Assembly: GCF_036924515.1 (NCBI RefSeq)
Contig: NZ_JAZHRR010000001.1
Coordinates: 6,233,001 to 6,297,000 of the forward strand
Reading direction: 5' to 3'
DNA length: 64,000 bases
Origin: Bradyrhizobium sp. AZCC 1610
Lineage (GTDB): Bacteria > Pseudomonadota > Alphaproteobacteria > Rhizobiales > Xanthobacteraceae
Below, one piece after another: positions 33,488 to 42,030 of the stretch; within the stretch, counting starts at the first letter, position 1; every line of letters starts with the position of its first letter. Under the pieces are notes generated by a model, which was not told the origin of the DNA, did no database searches, and saw only the letters and a program-made list of their open reading frames with translations. Both the position numbers and the translations under genes were made by a program.

Positions 33488-34183
33488 CTAGTCCGCGAAC
33501 GTCACGGTATCGGCAACGCTCGCCCGCGAAGTGCGGTAGCTGTTGACCTTGTGGGCGTGGTCGGCGAAGCCGAAGGAAATGCCGCAAACCACCTTGCGAT
33601 CGTCGGCCAGCTTGAAGTGGCGCCGGATCAGCCCGGAATGCCGGGCGAGAGCGGCCTGCGGAATAGTGCCGAGGCCGAGCGCCTGGGCGGCCAGCATAAA
33701 ATTAGAGACATAGGCGCCGCAATCGACCGCACCGTAGATGCCGAGCGGCTCATCGGTGTGGATAACAGCAACATGCGGCGCACCAAAGAAGTTGTAGTTC
33801 TCCAGCGCCTGTTTGGCATAAGCCATCTTGTCGCCTCTGACGATGCCGAGCGTGTTGTAGAGCTGAAAACCGCTCTCGCGGCGGCGGTCGAGATAGACGC
33901 CGAGATATTCGCGCGGCGGCGTGAAGTCATGGTCATCCTTGGCGCCGGACGCGGCCTCGGCATAGATCGCCTTGCGAAATTTTTCCTTGGCCTCACCGCT
34001 CGCGATCAGTACCTGCCAGGGCTGGCTGTTGCACCATGACGCCGTGCGCTGCGACACGCTCAGAACGTGCTCGATGGTCGCGCGCGGCACCTCCTGCGGC
34101 AGGAAGGCGCGAACGGAATAGCGCTCGTTCAAGAGTTCCTCGAGCACGCCGATGCGATCATTTTGGTGCACAGTAGCGTCCAT
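33488..34183 (-). CDS. Nitroreductase-family flavoprotein
   Basis: A 231-residue FMN-dependent oxidoreductase of the nitroreductase fold. RYSVRAFLPQEVPRATIEHVL near residue 22 binds the FMN phosphate. QRTASWCNSQPWQVLIA is the conserved SxxNxQPW block, and the late segment DCGAYVSNFMLAAQALGLGTIPQAAL completes the cofactor site. Members reduce nitroaromatics, quinones or act as dehydrogenases on small substrates. The ATG at 34183 fits the family; longer in-frame starts would read through the upstream palindrome. It is the downstream end of the acyl-CoA dehydrogenase gene row, all on the minus strand. Confidence 0.9.
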   Translation of the reverse strand: MDATVHQNDRIGVLEELLNERYSVRAFLPQEVPRATIEHVLSVSQRTASWCNSQPWQVLIASGEAKEKFRKAIYAEAASGAKDDHDFTPPREYLGVYLDRRRESGFQLYNTLGIVRGDKMAYAKQALENYNFFGAPHVAVIHTDEPLGIYGAVDCGAYVSNFMLAAQALGLGTIPQAALARHSGLIRRHFKLADDRKVVCGISFGFADHAHKVNSYRTSRASVADTVTFAD

Positions 34184-34198
34184 AGCACAGCTCGCTTT

Positions 34199-34310
34199 CG
34201 TGCCCCGGACGCAGCGCAGCGTGTAACGGTGCGCTGCAGAGCCGGGCCCATCAAGGCTAGGTCCCGGCTCTGCGGAGCAGCGCTGCGCGCCGCACCGCGT
34301 CCGGGACACG
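34199..34310. repeat. Intergenic palindrome (CGTGCCCCGGACGC type), copy 1
   Basis: Outer arms CGTGCCCCGGACGC and GCGTCCGGGACACG, inner arms GGTGCGCTGCAGAGCCGGG and CCCGGCTCTGCGGAGCAGCG. The same family is at 35582-35709, so both flanks of the acyl-CoA dehydrogenase gene 34314-35558 carry one. Confidence 0.85.
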
Positions 34311-34313
34311 AGA

Positions 34314-35558
34314 CTAGCGCCCCTTGGTCGGGATCTTGTTGAACGGCACGTCCTTGTCGACGCGGATATCACCGGGCAGGCCGAGCACGCGTTCGGCGAT
34401 GATGTTGCGCAGGATTTCATCGGTACCGCCGGCGATGCGCATCGACGGTGACGAGAGCAGCATCTGCTGGAACTGGCCGCTCGCCGCTTGCTCGTCCGCC
34501 CCGGTGAGCGCACCGGCCGCACCCTGCAGATCCATGGCGTAGGTCGCGATGTCCTGCAGCATGGTGCCGGAGACCAGCTTGCCGATCGAATTCTCGGGGC
34601 CGGGACGCTCGCCCTTGGAAAGCGAGGAGATCGCGCGGTAGCTGGTGTATTTCAGCCCACTCGCCTTCACCGCCCAGCTGGCAAGCTTCGAACGTGTCGC
34701 GGGATCGTCGATCGCAAGCCCATCGTCGGTCATCAGGTTCGAGCAGAACTCGAACATTTCGGGAAAACCGGTCGCGAGCCGCGAGCCGATCGACATACGC
34801 TCGTTCATCAGCGTGGTCAGCGACACGTTCCAGCCGTCGCCGACGGCGCCGAGGCGTTGGTGATCGGGAATCACGACGTCGGTGAAATAGACCTCGTTGA
34901 ACTCCTGCATGCCGTTGGCCTGCTTGATCGGCCGCACCTCGACGCCCTTGCTCTTCATGTCGAGGAAGAACATCGTCAGGCCCTTGTGCTTGGGCACATT
35001 GGGATCGGTGCGCGTGATCAGAAGGCCGTAGTCGGAATAGTGCGCGCCCGAGGTCCAGATCTTCTGACCGTTGACGATCCAGTTGTCGCCCTGCTTTTCC
35101 GCGCGCGTGCGCAAGCCCGCAACGTCGGAGCCGCCGGCCGGCTCGGAGAACAACTGGCACCAGATATGTTCGCCGGACGCGAGCTTCGGGAGATAATGGC
35201 GCTTGTGCTCCTCGCTGCCGAACGCCATCACCGTCGGCCCGCACATGCCCTCGCCGATCTGGAACGGCTGCGTCAGCTTGCCGTAGACGCCCTCTTCCTG
35301 CTGCCAGATCACCTTCTCGATCGGGGTCGCGCCGCGGCCGCCATATTCCTTCGGCCAGTGCAGGCAGGCCCAGCCGCCTTCGGCTTTCTTCTTCTGCCAG
35401 GCCTTGCCGACATCGACGATCTCTTCCTTCTCCAGCCGGATACGGCCCAGCGAGGATTTGGATAGCTCCGCCTCGTATTGCTTCGGCGCGTTGGCGTCGA
35501 TCCATTTGCGGGCGAGGCTACGGAATTCGGCTTCCTGCGCGGTATCGTCGAAGTTCAT
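34314..35558 (-). CDS. Acyl-CoA dehydrogenase (paralogue 1)
   Basis: A 414-residue FAD enzyme that introduces the alpha,beta double bond in an acyl-CoA. Domain order is normal: helical N-domain, beta middle domain with CQLFSEPAGGSDVAGLRTRAE and WIVNGQKIWTSGAHYSDYGLLITRTD, and C-terminal helices ending RIAGGTDEILRNIIAERVLGLP. It is strikingly similar along its length to the next gene, 35713-36957, including the identical final stretch GDIRVDKDVPFN and identical length, so the two are a tandem duplication. An electron-transfer flavoprotein would be the acceptor. The chain length or aromatic nature of the substrate is not evident. Confidence 0.93.
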   Translation of the reverse strand: MNFDDTAQEAEFRSLARKWIDANAPKQYEAELSKSSLGRIRLEKEEIVDVGKAWQKKKAEGGWACLHWPKEYGGRGATPIEKVIWQQEEGVYGKLTQPFQIGEGMCGPTVMAFGSEEHKRHYLPKLASGEHIWCQLFSEPAGGSDVAGLRTRAEKQGDNWIVNGQKIWTSGAHYSDYGLLITRTDPNVPKHKGLTMFFLDMKSKGVEVRPIKQANGMQEFNEVYFTDVVIPDHQRLGAVGDGWNVSLTTLMNERMSIGSRLATGFPEMFEFCSNLMTDDGLAIDDPATRSKLASWAVKASGLKYTSYRAISSLSKGERPGPENSIGKLVSGTMLQDIATYAMDLQGAAGALTGADEQAASGQFQQMLLSSPSMRIAGGTDEILRNIIAERVLGLPGDIRVDKDVPFNKIPTKGR

Positions 35559-35581
35559 TCTTGTTCTCCTTTGTCTCCGGA

Positions 35582-35709
35582 CACGTGCCCCGGACGCTGC
35601 GCAGCGCGTAGCGGTGCGCTGCAGAGCCGGGGCCTATTAAACCGGCCGCCTAGTGGGCCCCGGCTCAGCGGAGCAGCGCCAAGTGCGCTGCACCGCGTCC
35701 GGAACACGT
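35582..35709. repeat. Intergenic palindrome (CGTGCCCCGGACGC type), copy 2
   Basis: Begins CACGTGCCCCGGACGCTGCG and ends CACCGCGTCCGGAACACGTG. It is a second copy of the unit at 34199 and fills the gap between the two acyl-CoA dehydrogenase paralogues. Confidence 0.85.
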
Positions 35710-35712
35710 GAT

Positions 35713-36957
35713 CTATCTTCCCTTGGTCGGGATCTGGTTGAACGGCACGTCCTTGTCGACCCTGATATCACCGGGCAGGCCGAGCACGCGCTCGGCGATG
35801 ATGTTGCGCATGATCTCATCGGTGCCGCCTTCGACGCGGGTGCCCGGCGCGCGCAGCAGCATCGCCTGGAATTTGCCGGCGACTTCGGCATCCTCCGGAC
35901 CGCTTAGCACGCCGGCGGCGCCCTGCAGGTCCAGCGCATACATCGCGACTTCCTGGACCATCGATCCCGCGACCAATTTGCCGATGGAATTTTCCGGACC
36001 CGGACGCTCGCCTTTCGACAGCGCCGAGATCGCGCGCATGCTGGTGTATCTCAGGCCACTGGCCTTCACTGCATAGTTCGCAAGCCTTGAACGAACGCTG
36101 CGGTCCTCGATCGCGGGTCCCTCTTCCAGCATCAGGCTGTTGCAGAAGTCGAACAATTCCGGGAAGCCGGTCGAAACACCGGCGCCGATCGACATGCGCT
36201 CGTTCATCAGCGTGGTCAGCGAGACGTTCCAGCCGTCGTTGACGGCGCCCAGCCGCTGCGAATCCGGGATCACGACGTCGGTAAAGTAGACCTCGTTGAA
36301 GTCGGACTGGCCGCTGGCCTGCTTGATCGGCCGCACCTCGACGCCCGGGCTCTTCATGTCCAGGAAGAACATGGTCAGCCCCTTGTGCTTCGGCACGGTC
36401 GGATCGGTGCGGGTGAGCAGGATACCGTAATCAGAGTAGTGCGCGCCCGAGGTCCAGATTTTCTGGCCGTTGATGATCCAGTCGTCACCCTTCTTCTCGG
36501 CGCGGGTGCGGAGGCCCGCGACGTCGGAACCGCCGGCGGGTTCGGAGAACAGCTGACACCAGACCTTCTCGCCCGAGGCCAGCGGCGGCAGGTACTTGCG
36601 CTTCTGCTCCTCGCCGGCGAACGCCATCATGGTCGGTCCGCACATGCCGTGGCCGATGATGAACATGCCGGAGAGCTTGCCGAACGGGCCCTCTTCCTGC
36701 TGCCAGATCACCCGCTCGATCGGCGAGGCGCCGCGGCCGCCATATTCCTTGGGCCAGTGCAGGCAGGCCCAGCCGGCATCGGCCTTCTTCTTCTGCCAGG
36801 CCTTGGCAACCTCCAGAATATTGGCGCCCTTGAGCACGGTTCGGCCGAGCGAGGATTTGCGCAGCTCCTCCTCGTATTGCTTCGGCGCGTTGGCTTGTAT
36901 CCACGCTCTCGCCTCGGCGCGAAACGCGGCTTCCTGCGGTGTGTCGTCGAAGTTCAT
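35713..36957 (-). CDS. Acyl-CoA dehydrogenase (paralogue 2)
   Basis: A 414-residue acyl-CoA dehydrogenase with the same layout and length as its neighbour at 34314. CQLFSEPAGGSDVAGLRTRAEKKGDDWIINGQK, HSDYG-type loop (HYSDYGILLTRTDPT), KGLTMFFLDMKSPGVEVRPI and VEGGTDEIMRNIIAERVLGLP are all present. The copies differ mostly at the N-terminus, in residues 190-260 and in the loop around residue 350, which suggests divergent substrate choice. It is upstream in the presumed transcript. The palindromes on both sides may end or stabilise the message. Confidence 0.93.
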   Translation of the reverse strand: MNFDDTPQEAAFRAEARAWIQANAPKQYEEELRKSSLGRTVLKGANILEVAKAWQKKKADAGWACLHWPKEYGGRGASPIERVIWQQEEGPFGKLSGMFIIGHGMCGPTMMAFAGEEQKRKYLPPLASGEKVWCQLFSEPAGGSDVAGLRTRAEKKGDDWIINGQKIWTSGAHYSDYGILLTRTDPTVPKHKGLTMFFLDMKSPGVEVRPIKQASGQSDFNEVYFTDVVIPDSQRLGAVNDGWNVSLTTLMNERMSIGAGVSTGFPELFDFCNSLMLEEGPAIEDRSVRSRLANYAVKASGLRYTSMRAISALSKGERPGPENSIGKLVAGSMVQEVAMYALDLQGAAGVLSGPEDAEVAGKFQAMLLRAPGTRVEGGTDEIMRNIIAERVLGLPGDIRVDKDVPFNQIPTKGR

Positions 36958-36979
36958 GTTTTCAATCCTCGGCGGCTTC

Positions 36980-37059
36980 GTAGGATGGGTAGAGCGAAGC
37001 GAAACCCATCGTCCTCAGCTCGTGGTTTGATGGGTTTCGCTGCGCTCTACCCATCCTAC
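36980..37059. repeat. REP pair (RAYT-type), GTAGGATGGGTAGAGCG
   Basis: Two inverted REP copies, GTAGGATGGGTAGAGCG...ACCCATC and GATGGGTTTCGCTGCGCTC...CATCCTAC, about 17 bases apart. They belong to the family that flanks the RAYT gene at 11355-11991. Confidence 0.88.
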
Positions 37060-37069
37060 AAATCGAACC

Positions 37070-38197
37070 TTACGCCGCGTTCTTCTTGCGCATGCGGTCG
37101 ATCAACTGATCTTCCCAATACGACAGGCTGCCGAGCGTCAGCGCGGTGGCGTTGGCGCGGCGGTAGTACATGTGGCAGTCGAACTCCCAGGTGAAACCCA
37201 TGCCGCCGTGAACCTGGATGTTATTCTTGGAGCAGTGCTGGAACGCCTGCGTCGCGCTGATCCGCGCAGCCGCTGCCGCTTCGGGCAATTCCGATGCGTT
37301 GGTCGAGAGCGCCCAGGCGCCGTAGTAGCAATTGGAACGCGCCAGCGTCGCCGAAACATACATGTCGGCCAGGATGTGCTTCACCGCCTGGAACGAACCG
37401 ATCGGCCGGCCGAACGCGATACGATCCAGCGCATAGTCGCGGCCCATCTCCAACGCACGGTCTGAACCGCCGACCTGTTCGAACGCGAGCAGCACGGCCG
37501 CGCGGTCGAGCACTTGAGTGAGGATGCTCCAGCCGTCGCCGGCTGCTCCCAGCGGTTCGGCCTTGGCGTTCTTGAAGGTGAGTTCGGCCTGGCCGCGGGT
37601 CGGGTCGACATTGGTCAGCGACTTCGTCTCGACGCCGCCGGCCTTCAGGTCGACCAGGAACAGCGAGATGTCGGAATCGCGCCCGGTGGAACCGGTGCGC
37701 GCGGCGACCACGGCGAAATCGGCAATGGCGCCATCCGGCACCGGCTTCTTCACGCCGTTGAGCGTGCCACCGGAGGCCTGCAGCTTGATCGCCTTCGGCG
37801 ACGGATTGCCCTTGCCTTCGAACAGCGCCAGCGTGCCGATCGCCTCGCCGCTTGCGATCTTCGGCAGCCATTTCTGCTTCTGCGCGCCGGAGCCCGCCAG
37901 CAGCAGCGCTTCGGCGGCGAGATAGACGGTGGAGGAAAACGGCACCGGCGCATTCGCGCGCCCCATTTCTTCCGCGATCACGCAGAGCTCGAGATGACCG
38001 GCGCCCGCGCCGCCGAATTCTTCCGGGATCGCGACGCCGAGAAAACCCATCTCGGCGAGCCCCTTCCACAGCGCCTTGTCATACGGCGCCTTGCCGTCGA
38101 GCACCTCGCGCACGGCCTTCGGCGGGCACTTTTCGGCGAGAAACTTCCTCGCCGCATCGCGCATCTGTTTTTGTTCGTCGGAGAAATCGAAGTTCAT
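37070..38197 (-). CDS. Acyl-CoA dehydrogenase, shorter type
   Basis: A 375-residue acyl-CoA dehydrogenase of the smaller class (MNFDFSDEQKQMRDAARKFLAEKCPP start; FGGAGAGHLELCVIAEEMGRANAP). Its middle domain is less conserved than in the two larger neighbours, and the catalytic base region lies in the QVHGGMGFTWEFDCHMYYRRA block near residue 340. Such short members often pair with a long one as a heteromeric dehydrogenase for sterol side chains or aromatic acyl-CoAs. That pairing with the gene at 35713 or 34314 is a reasonable guess here. REP pairs lie on both sides. Confidence 0.92.
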   Translation of the reverse strand: MNFDFSDEQKQMRDAARKFLAEKCPPKAVREVLDGKAPYDKALWKGLAEMGFLGVAIPEEFGGAGAGHLELCVIAEEMGRANAPVPFSSTVYLAAEALLLAGSGAQKQKWLPKIASGEAIGTLALFEGKGNPSPKAIKLQASGGTLNGVKKPVPDGAIADFAVVAARTGSTGRDSDISLFLVDLKAGGVETKSLTNVDPTRGQAELTFKNAKAEPLGAAGDGWSILTQVLDRAAVLLAFEQVGGSDRALEMGRDYALDRIAFGRPIGSFQAVKHILADMYVSATLARSNCYYGAWALSTNASELPEAAAAARISATQAFQHCSKNNIQVHGGMGFTWEFDCHMYYRRANATALTLGSLSYWEDQLIDRMRKKNAA

Positions 38198-38226
38198 GGC
38201 GGGTTACTCGCGTTGATGATGGCTCT

Positions 38227-38305
38227 GTAGGATGGGTGGAGCGAAGCAATACCCATCAATTGTTTGGTTCGGCTGATGGGTTTCGCTGCGCTCTACCCAT
38301 CCTAC
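38227..38305. repeat. REP pair (RAYT-type), GTAGGATGGGTGGAGCG
   Basis: Inverted pair GTAGGATGGGTGGAGCG...ACCCATC and GATGGGTTTCGCTGCGCTC...CATCCTAC, 3 bases before the stop of the next gene. Same family as 11355, 36980 and 60897. Confidence 0.88.
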
Positions 38306-38307
38306 GG

Positions 38308-40179
38308 TCAGTTCAAAATGATCACGTCCTCTTCCGGCTGATCGGCGTAAAGCTTCTCCACCAGCGCGGCGCGGCGCTCGAGGCCGGCGCGCTGGTTGAT
38401 GTAGCCCTTGTCGGTGAGTTCGTTGCCGTCGATCGAGGGCGGCTCAGCCATCAGCATGGCCCGCGCGATCCGCATGCTGCTGCCGGTGGTGGACGCGTTG
38501 TGCGCCTCCAGCCCGCGCTTCAGGCAGGCGATCACTTCGGAATGCCTGACCACGTCTTCAAACGTCGCATCGGGATTGCCTGTCATCTGCCGGCAGGCAT
38601 GCAGATTGGGCCAGGCGAGCAATCCGATGAACGGACGATCCTGCCCCGTGACCAGGGCGTCGTGCACGACAGGCGTGGCGGCTGCGATCGCATCGGTGCG
38701 CAGCGAGCCGACATGGACGAAGGTGCCGGTCGTCAGCTTGAAATCCTCGACCACGCGACCGGCGAAGATGATGCCCTGCAGCGGATCGTTTTCATCGACG
38801 AAGACGCCGGCATCGCCGATGCAGTAGAAACCTTCCTCGTCGAACATCTTCTTCGTCAAATCGGGTTGGCCGAAATAGCCGGGCGTGACGTTGATACCGC
38901 GCAGGCGCAGTTCGTATTTCGAGCCGCACGGCACCAGCTTCAGTTCGACGCCGGGGAACGGCAGGCCGATCAAGCCGACACGCTCAGTGTCCCAATAGGT
39001 GCCAGTCGAGGTCGGCGCGGTCTCGGTCGAGCCCCAGCCGGTGTAGAACACGATGCGCTCGCCGGAGGTCTTCACCGCCAGCGCCTGCATGCGGTCGTAG
39101 AGATCATCAGGCAGCCGCGCGCCGCCGTAGGCCATGATGCTTAGATTTCTGAAGAAGCTGCGGCACAGCGCATCGTCCTTTTCCATCGCAGCCGCAAGCG
39201 CCGCGTAACCGGCGGGCACGTTGGCATAATAGGTCGGAGACACTTCGCGCAGATTACGGATCGTCTCGTCGAACTGGCCGGGCATCGGTCGGCCGTCGTC
39301 GATATACAGCGTGCCGCCATCGACCAGGATCGGATGGAATGCGGCATTGCCGCCCATGGTGTGATTCCACGGCATCCAGTCCAGCACCGTCGCGAGCGGC
39401 CCGTTCGGATCGCGCGGGCGCACCTGCATCATCATCGCCGCATTGGCGCACATCATCTCCTGCGTGTTGATGACGGCCTTGGGCATCCCGGTCGAGCCCG
39501 AGGTGAACAGCAGCTTGCCGACGGTTTTTGGCGTAATTTTCGAAACCGAGTCCTCGACCGCGCTTGTCACCGGCGTTGCCGCGAGATCGGCAAAGGATAC
39601 GCTCTTGATGCCTTCGCAGGGCCGCAACACATGCACGACGGTGACGCCGGTTAGGTCGATCGCCCTGAGCGCCTTCTCGAAGGTCGGCCCGTCCTGCACC
39701 ATCACGACCGCAGGCTTGATCAGGTCGAAGAGGTATTTGAGCTTGAGATGATCCTGGCTCATCAGCGAATAGGCCGGCGACACCGGCGCGGCCGGCAGCC
39801 GCGCCTGCATCGCGGCCTGCGTCATCAGCGCGTGCTCGATCGAATTGCCCGACAGGATCGCAACGGGGCGGCCTTCGGTAAGGCCGAGGTTGAGAAGACC
39901 CTGCGTCAAGCCATCGACAATGCGCTTGGCTTCGCCGTAAGAGACTTTGCGCCATTGCCGATCGGCGCCGCCGCGCTGCGCCAGCCAGATGCGCTCAGGC
40001 GCCTGCTTGGCCCATTTCGCGAGCGAAGCCGGAATATGCTTCTCGTAAGGCTGCAGCGGAATGCGCGATTTCAGGATGATGACGCCATCCGGACGACGCT
40101 CGACCGCGATGTCGCGCGCCAGCCATTCGATCTTGCGAAAGGCCGGCCTGGTCAACACTGCGGCAGCACTCCCACTCAT
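38308..40179 (-). CDS. Acyl-CoA ligase, feruloyl-CoA-synthase-like
   Basis: A 623-residue enzyme of the ANL (adenylate-forming) superfamily that would activate a carboxylic acid with ATP and CoA. The ATP loop is LLFTSGSTGMPKAVINTQ, followed by YTGWGSTETAPTSTG, YCIGDAGVFVDEND and the C-terminal lysine region GNELTDKGYINQRAGL. The N-terminal RPDGVIILKSRIPLQPYEKHIPASLAKWAKQAPERIWLAQR is typical of proteins annotated as feruloyl-CoA synthase. With a crotonase next door, use of hydroxycinnamates is possible; the substrate is not proven. The ATG at 40179 has GGGAGA six bases before it. Confidence 0.88.
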   Translation of the reverse strand: MSGSAAAVLTRPAFRKIEWLARDIAVERRPDGVIILKSRIPLQPYEKHIPASLAKWAKQAPERIWLAQRGGADRQWRKVSYGEAKRIVDGLTQGLLNLGLTEGRPVAILSGNSIEHALMTQAAMQARLPAAPVSPAYSLMSQDHLKLKYLFDLIKPAVVMVQDGPTFEKALRAIDLTGVTVVHVLRPCEGIKSVSFADLAATPVTSAVEDSVSKITPKTVGKLLFTSGSTGMPKAVINTQEMMCANAAMMMQVRPRDPNGPLATVLDWMPWNHTMGGNAAFHPILVDGGTLYIDDGRPMPGQFDETIRNLREVSPTYYANVPAGYAALAAAMEKDDALCRSFFRNLSIMAYGGARLPDDLYDRMQALAVKTSGERIVFYTGWGSTETAPTSTGTYWDTERVGLIGLPFPGVELKLVPCGSKYELRLRGINVTPGYFGQPDLTKKMFDEEGFYCIGDAGVFVDENDPLQGIIFAGRVVEDFKLTTGTFVHVGSLRTDAIAAATPVVHDALVTGQDRPFIGLLAWPNLHACRQMTGNPDATFEDVVRHSEVIACLKRGLEAHNASTTGSSMRIARAMLMAEPPSIDGNELTDKGYINQRAGLERRAALVEKLYADQPEEDVIILN

Positions 40180-40220
40180 ATTGCGTCTCCCGGAATTCTT
40201 GTCCTTTGCGGATCTTGTCG

Positions 40221-41027
40221 TCATCGCTTGATATAGACAGGCTTTCGCTTTTCGAGAAAGGCCCTGATGCCTTCGTTGAAATCTTCCGAGCGGCTGCACA
40301 ACACTTGATTGCGATCTTCCATCGCGATCACGGCCTCGATCGAGCCGGCATCGACGCTCATGTTGAGGCATTCCTTTGATAGCCGCAGTCCCACCGGCGA
40401 AGCCGTCATCATCGCGTCGACATAGGGCTCGGCCGCTGCGTCAAGGCCGCCTTCCTCGACGACTTCGGAGACAAGCCCCACCGCAAGCGCGCGTTCGGCG
40501 CCGATGAAGCGACCGGTAAGAATCAATTCGGAGGCGACCGAGACGCCGACCAGACGCGGCAGGAAATAGGAGGTGCCGATGTCGCAGCCGCCGAGACCGA
40601 GCTTGATGAAGGCGCAATTCATCCGCGCGGATCTGGTCGCGATGCGGATGTCGGCGGCGAGCGCCAGCGCAAAGCCGCCACCGGCGGCTGCGCCCTGGAT
40701 CAGCGCAATGATCGGCTGCGGACAGCGCCGCATCAGCATCACAATGTCGGCAATGCGGCGCTGAGAATCCAAAGACTCGGTCACGCCGGGCGGCTCCTGC
40801 TGGCCGGCGCGGCGCTGCATCGCATGCTTCAGGTCAAGCCCGGCGCAGAACGCCGCGCCGGCGCCCCTCAGCACCACGACGCGGGTCGAGCGGTTACGCT
40901 GCAGGCTTTCGAAATAGGCATTGAGCGCGTCGATCAGGCTCGGATCGAGCGCGTTGAGACTGTCCGGGCGATTGAGCGTGACCCAATCGACGCCGTCATG
41001 ATGTTCGATCCGCAGCGGTTGAGTCAC
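40221..41027 (-). CDS. Enoyl-CoA hydratase/isomerase family protein
   Basis: A 268-residue crotonase-fold enzyme. The oxyanion-hole segments are GAGAAFCAGLDLKHA and IQGAAAGGGFALALAADIRIA; the second conserved block ends GLGGCDIGTSYFLPRLVGVSVASEL. It probably hydrates an enoyl-CoA, or, next to a feruloyl-CoA-synthase-like ligase, could cleave a hydroxycinnamoyl-CoA. The residue expected for the first acid/base position is not a clear Glu, which leaves the reaction open. The GTG at 41027 has GGGAG seven bases before and is better than the upstream ATG at 41099, which would read through a palindrome. Confidence 0.88.
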   Translation of the reverse strand: MTQPLRIEHHDGVDWVTLNRPDSLNALDPSLIDALNAYFESLQRNRSTRVVVLRGAGAAFCAGLDLKHAMQRRAGQQEPPGVTESLDSQRRIADIVMLMRRCPQPIIALIQGAAAGGGFALALAADIRIATRSARMNCAFIKLGLGGCDIGTSYFLPRLVGVSVASELILTGRFIGAERALAVGLVSEVVEEGGLDAAAEPYVDAMMTASPVGLRLSKECLNMSVDAGSIEAVIAMEDRNQVLCSRSEDFNEGIRAFLEKRKPVYIKR

Positions 41028-41045
41028 GAGGCGCTCCCATCCATC

Positions 41046-41164
41046 GTCGTCCCGGCCTTGAGCCGGGACCCATAACCACAGGCCTTTGTTGTTACGCACG
41101 GCGTCGGCTACCTTGCCTCACAGAGACGCCGCGGAGTATGGGTCCCCGCTTTCGCGGGGACGAC
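41046..41164. repeat. Intergenic palindrome (GTCGTCCCGGCC / GGGACCCATAACCAC type)
   Basis: Begins TCGTCCCGGCCTTGAGCCGG and contains GGGACCCATAACCACAGG. It ends TATGGGTCCCCGCTTTCGCG, GGGACGA. A related unit is at 44046-44209. Confidence 0.8.
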
Positions 41165-41174
41165 AGAGCGGACG

Positions 41175-41933
41175 CTACCTTGGCGCCATGCGGATCGCGC
41201 CGTCGAGACGAATGGTCTCGCCGTTCAGCATCGGGTTCTCGACGATGTGAACCGCAAGCGCGCCGTACTCCGAAGCATCGCCGAGGCGGGCCGGATGCGG
41301 CACCTGAGCCCCCAAGCTCTTGCGGGCCTCTTCGTTCAGACCCATCAAGAGCGGCGTCAGGAACAGGCCGGGCGCGATGGTGTTGACACGGATCTTGAGG
41401 CTGGCGAGATCGCGGGCGGCCGGCAGCGTGAGGCCGACGACGCCGCCCTTCGAGGCCGAATAGGCGATCTGGCCGATCTGGCCTTCATAGGCCGCGACGG
41501 AAGCGGTGTTGATGGCGACGCCGCGCTCCTCGCCGACCGGCGGCGCAGTGGCGAGCCGCTCGGCGAACAGGCGGAGCACGTTGAAGGTGCCGATCAGATT
41601 GACATTGATGATGCGAACGAACTTCGCCAGCGGATAGACACCGTCCTTACCGACGGTGCGCTGCGATCCGCCGATGCCGGCGCAGTTCATCAGCACGCGG
41701 GCGATGCCATGCGCGGCTTCGGCCTTGGCAATCGCCGCCTTGATCGCCTCTTCGTCGGTGACGTCGGCGTGCAGGGCGACGCCCTTCACTTCGGTGGCGA
41801 CCTTTTCGGCGTTTTCCTTGTTCTGGTCGATCACGCCGATTTTCGCGCCCTTGGCGGCCATGGCGCGGGCGGTCGCGGCGCCGAGGCCGGAGCCACCGCC
41901 GGTGATGAGAACGGCTACGTCTTGCAACTGCAT
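41175..41933 (-). CDS. Short-chain dehydrogenase, 3-hydroxyacyl-CoA dehydrogenase type 2-like
   Basis: A 252-residue SDR. The NAD-binding loop is TGGGSGLGAATARAM (residues 11-25) with an acidic VIDQN after the second strand, favouring NAD. The catalytic set is S145, Y158 and K162 in AYSASKGG. IVENPMLNGETIRLDGAIRMAPR at the C-terminus is like HSD17B10 (3-hydroxyacyl-CoA dehydrogenase type 2). It would oxidise the 3-hydroxyacyl-CoA made by the hydratase. The ATG at 41933 with GGAAAGG before is chosen over an upstream ATG at 42014, which reads through repeated sequence. Confidence 0.93.
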   Translation of the reverse strand: MQLQDVAVLITGGGSGLGAATARAMAAKGAKIGVIDQNKENAEKVATEVKGVALHADVTDEEAIKAAIAKAEAAHGIARVLMNCAGIGGSQRTVGKDGVYPLAKFVRIINVNLIGTFNVLRLFAERLATAPPVGEERGVAINTASVAAYEGQIGQIAYSASKGGVVGLTLPAARDLASLKIRVNTIAPGLFLTPLLMGLNEEARKSLGAQVPHPARLGDASEYGALAVHIVENPMLNGETIRLDGAIRMAPR

Positions 41934-41973
41934 CTTTAGGACCTTTCCTTGGGTGTTTTCTTCTCTAGATCGG

Positions 41974-42030
41974 CGAATAGCGAATAGGGAGTAGCGAATG
42001 GCGCAGATGACCATTCGCTATTCGCTACTC
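41974..42030. repeat. Palindromic repeat of GCGAATAG/GTAGCGAAT units
   Basis: GCGAATAGCGAATAGGGAG then TAGCGAATGG faces CCATTCGCTATTCGCTACTC. The right arm covers the last four codons and the stop of the TetR gene. Confidence 0.75.
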
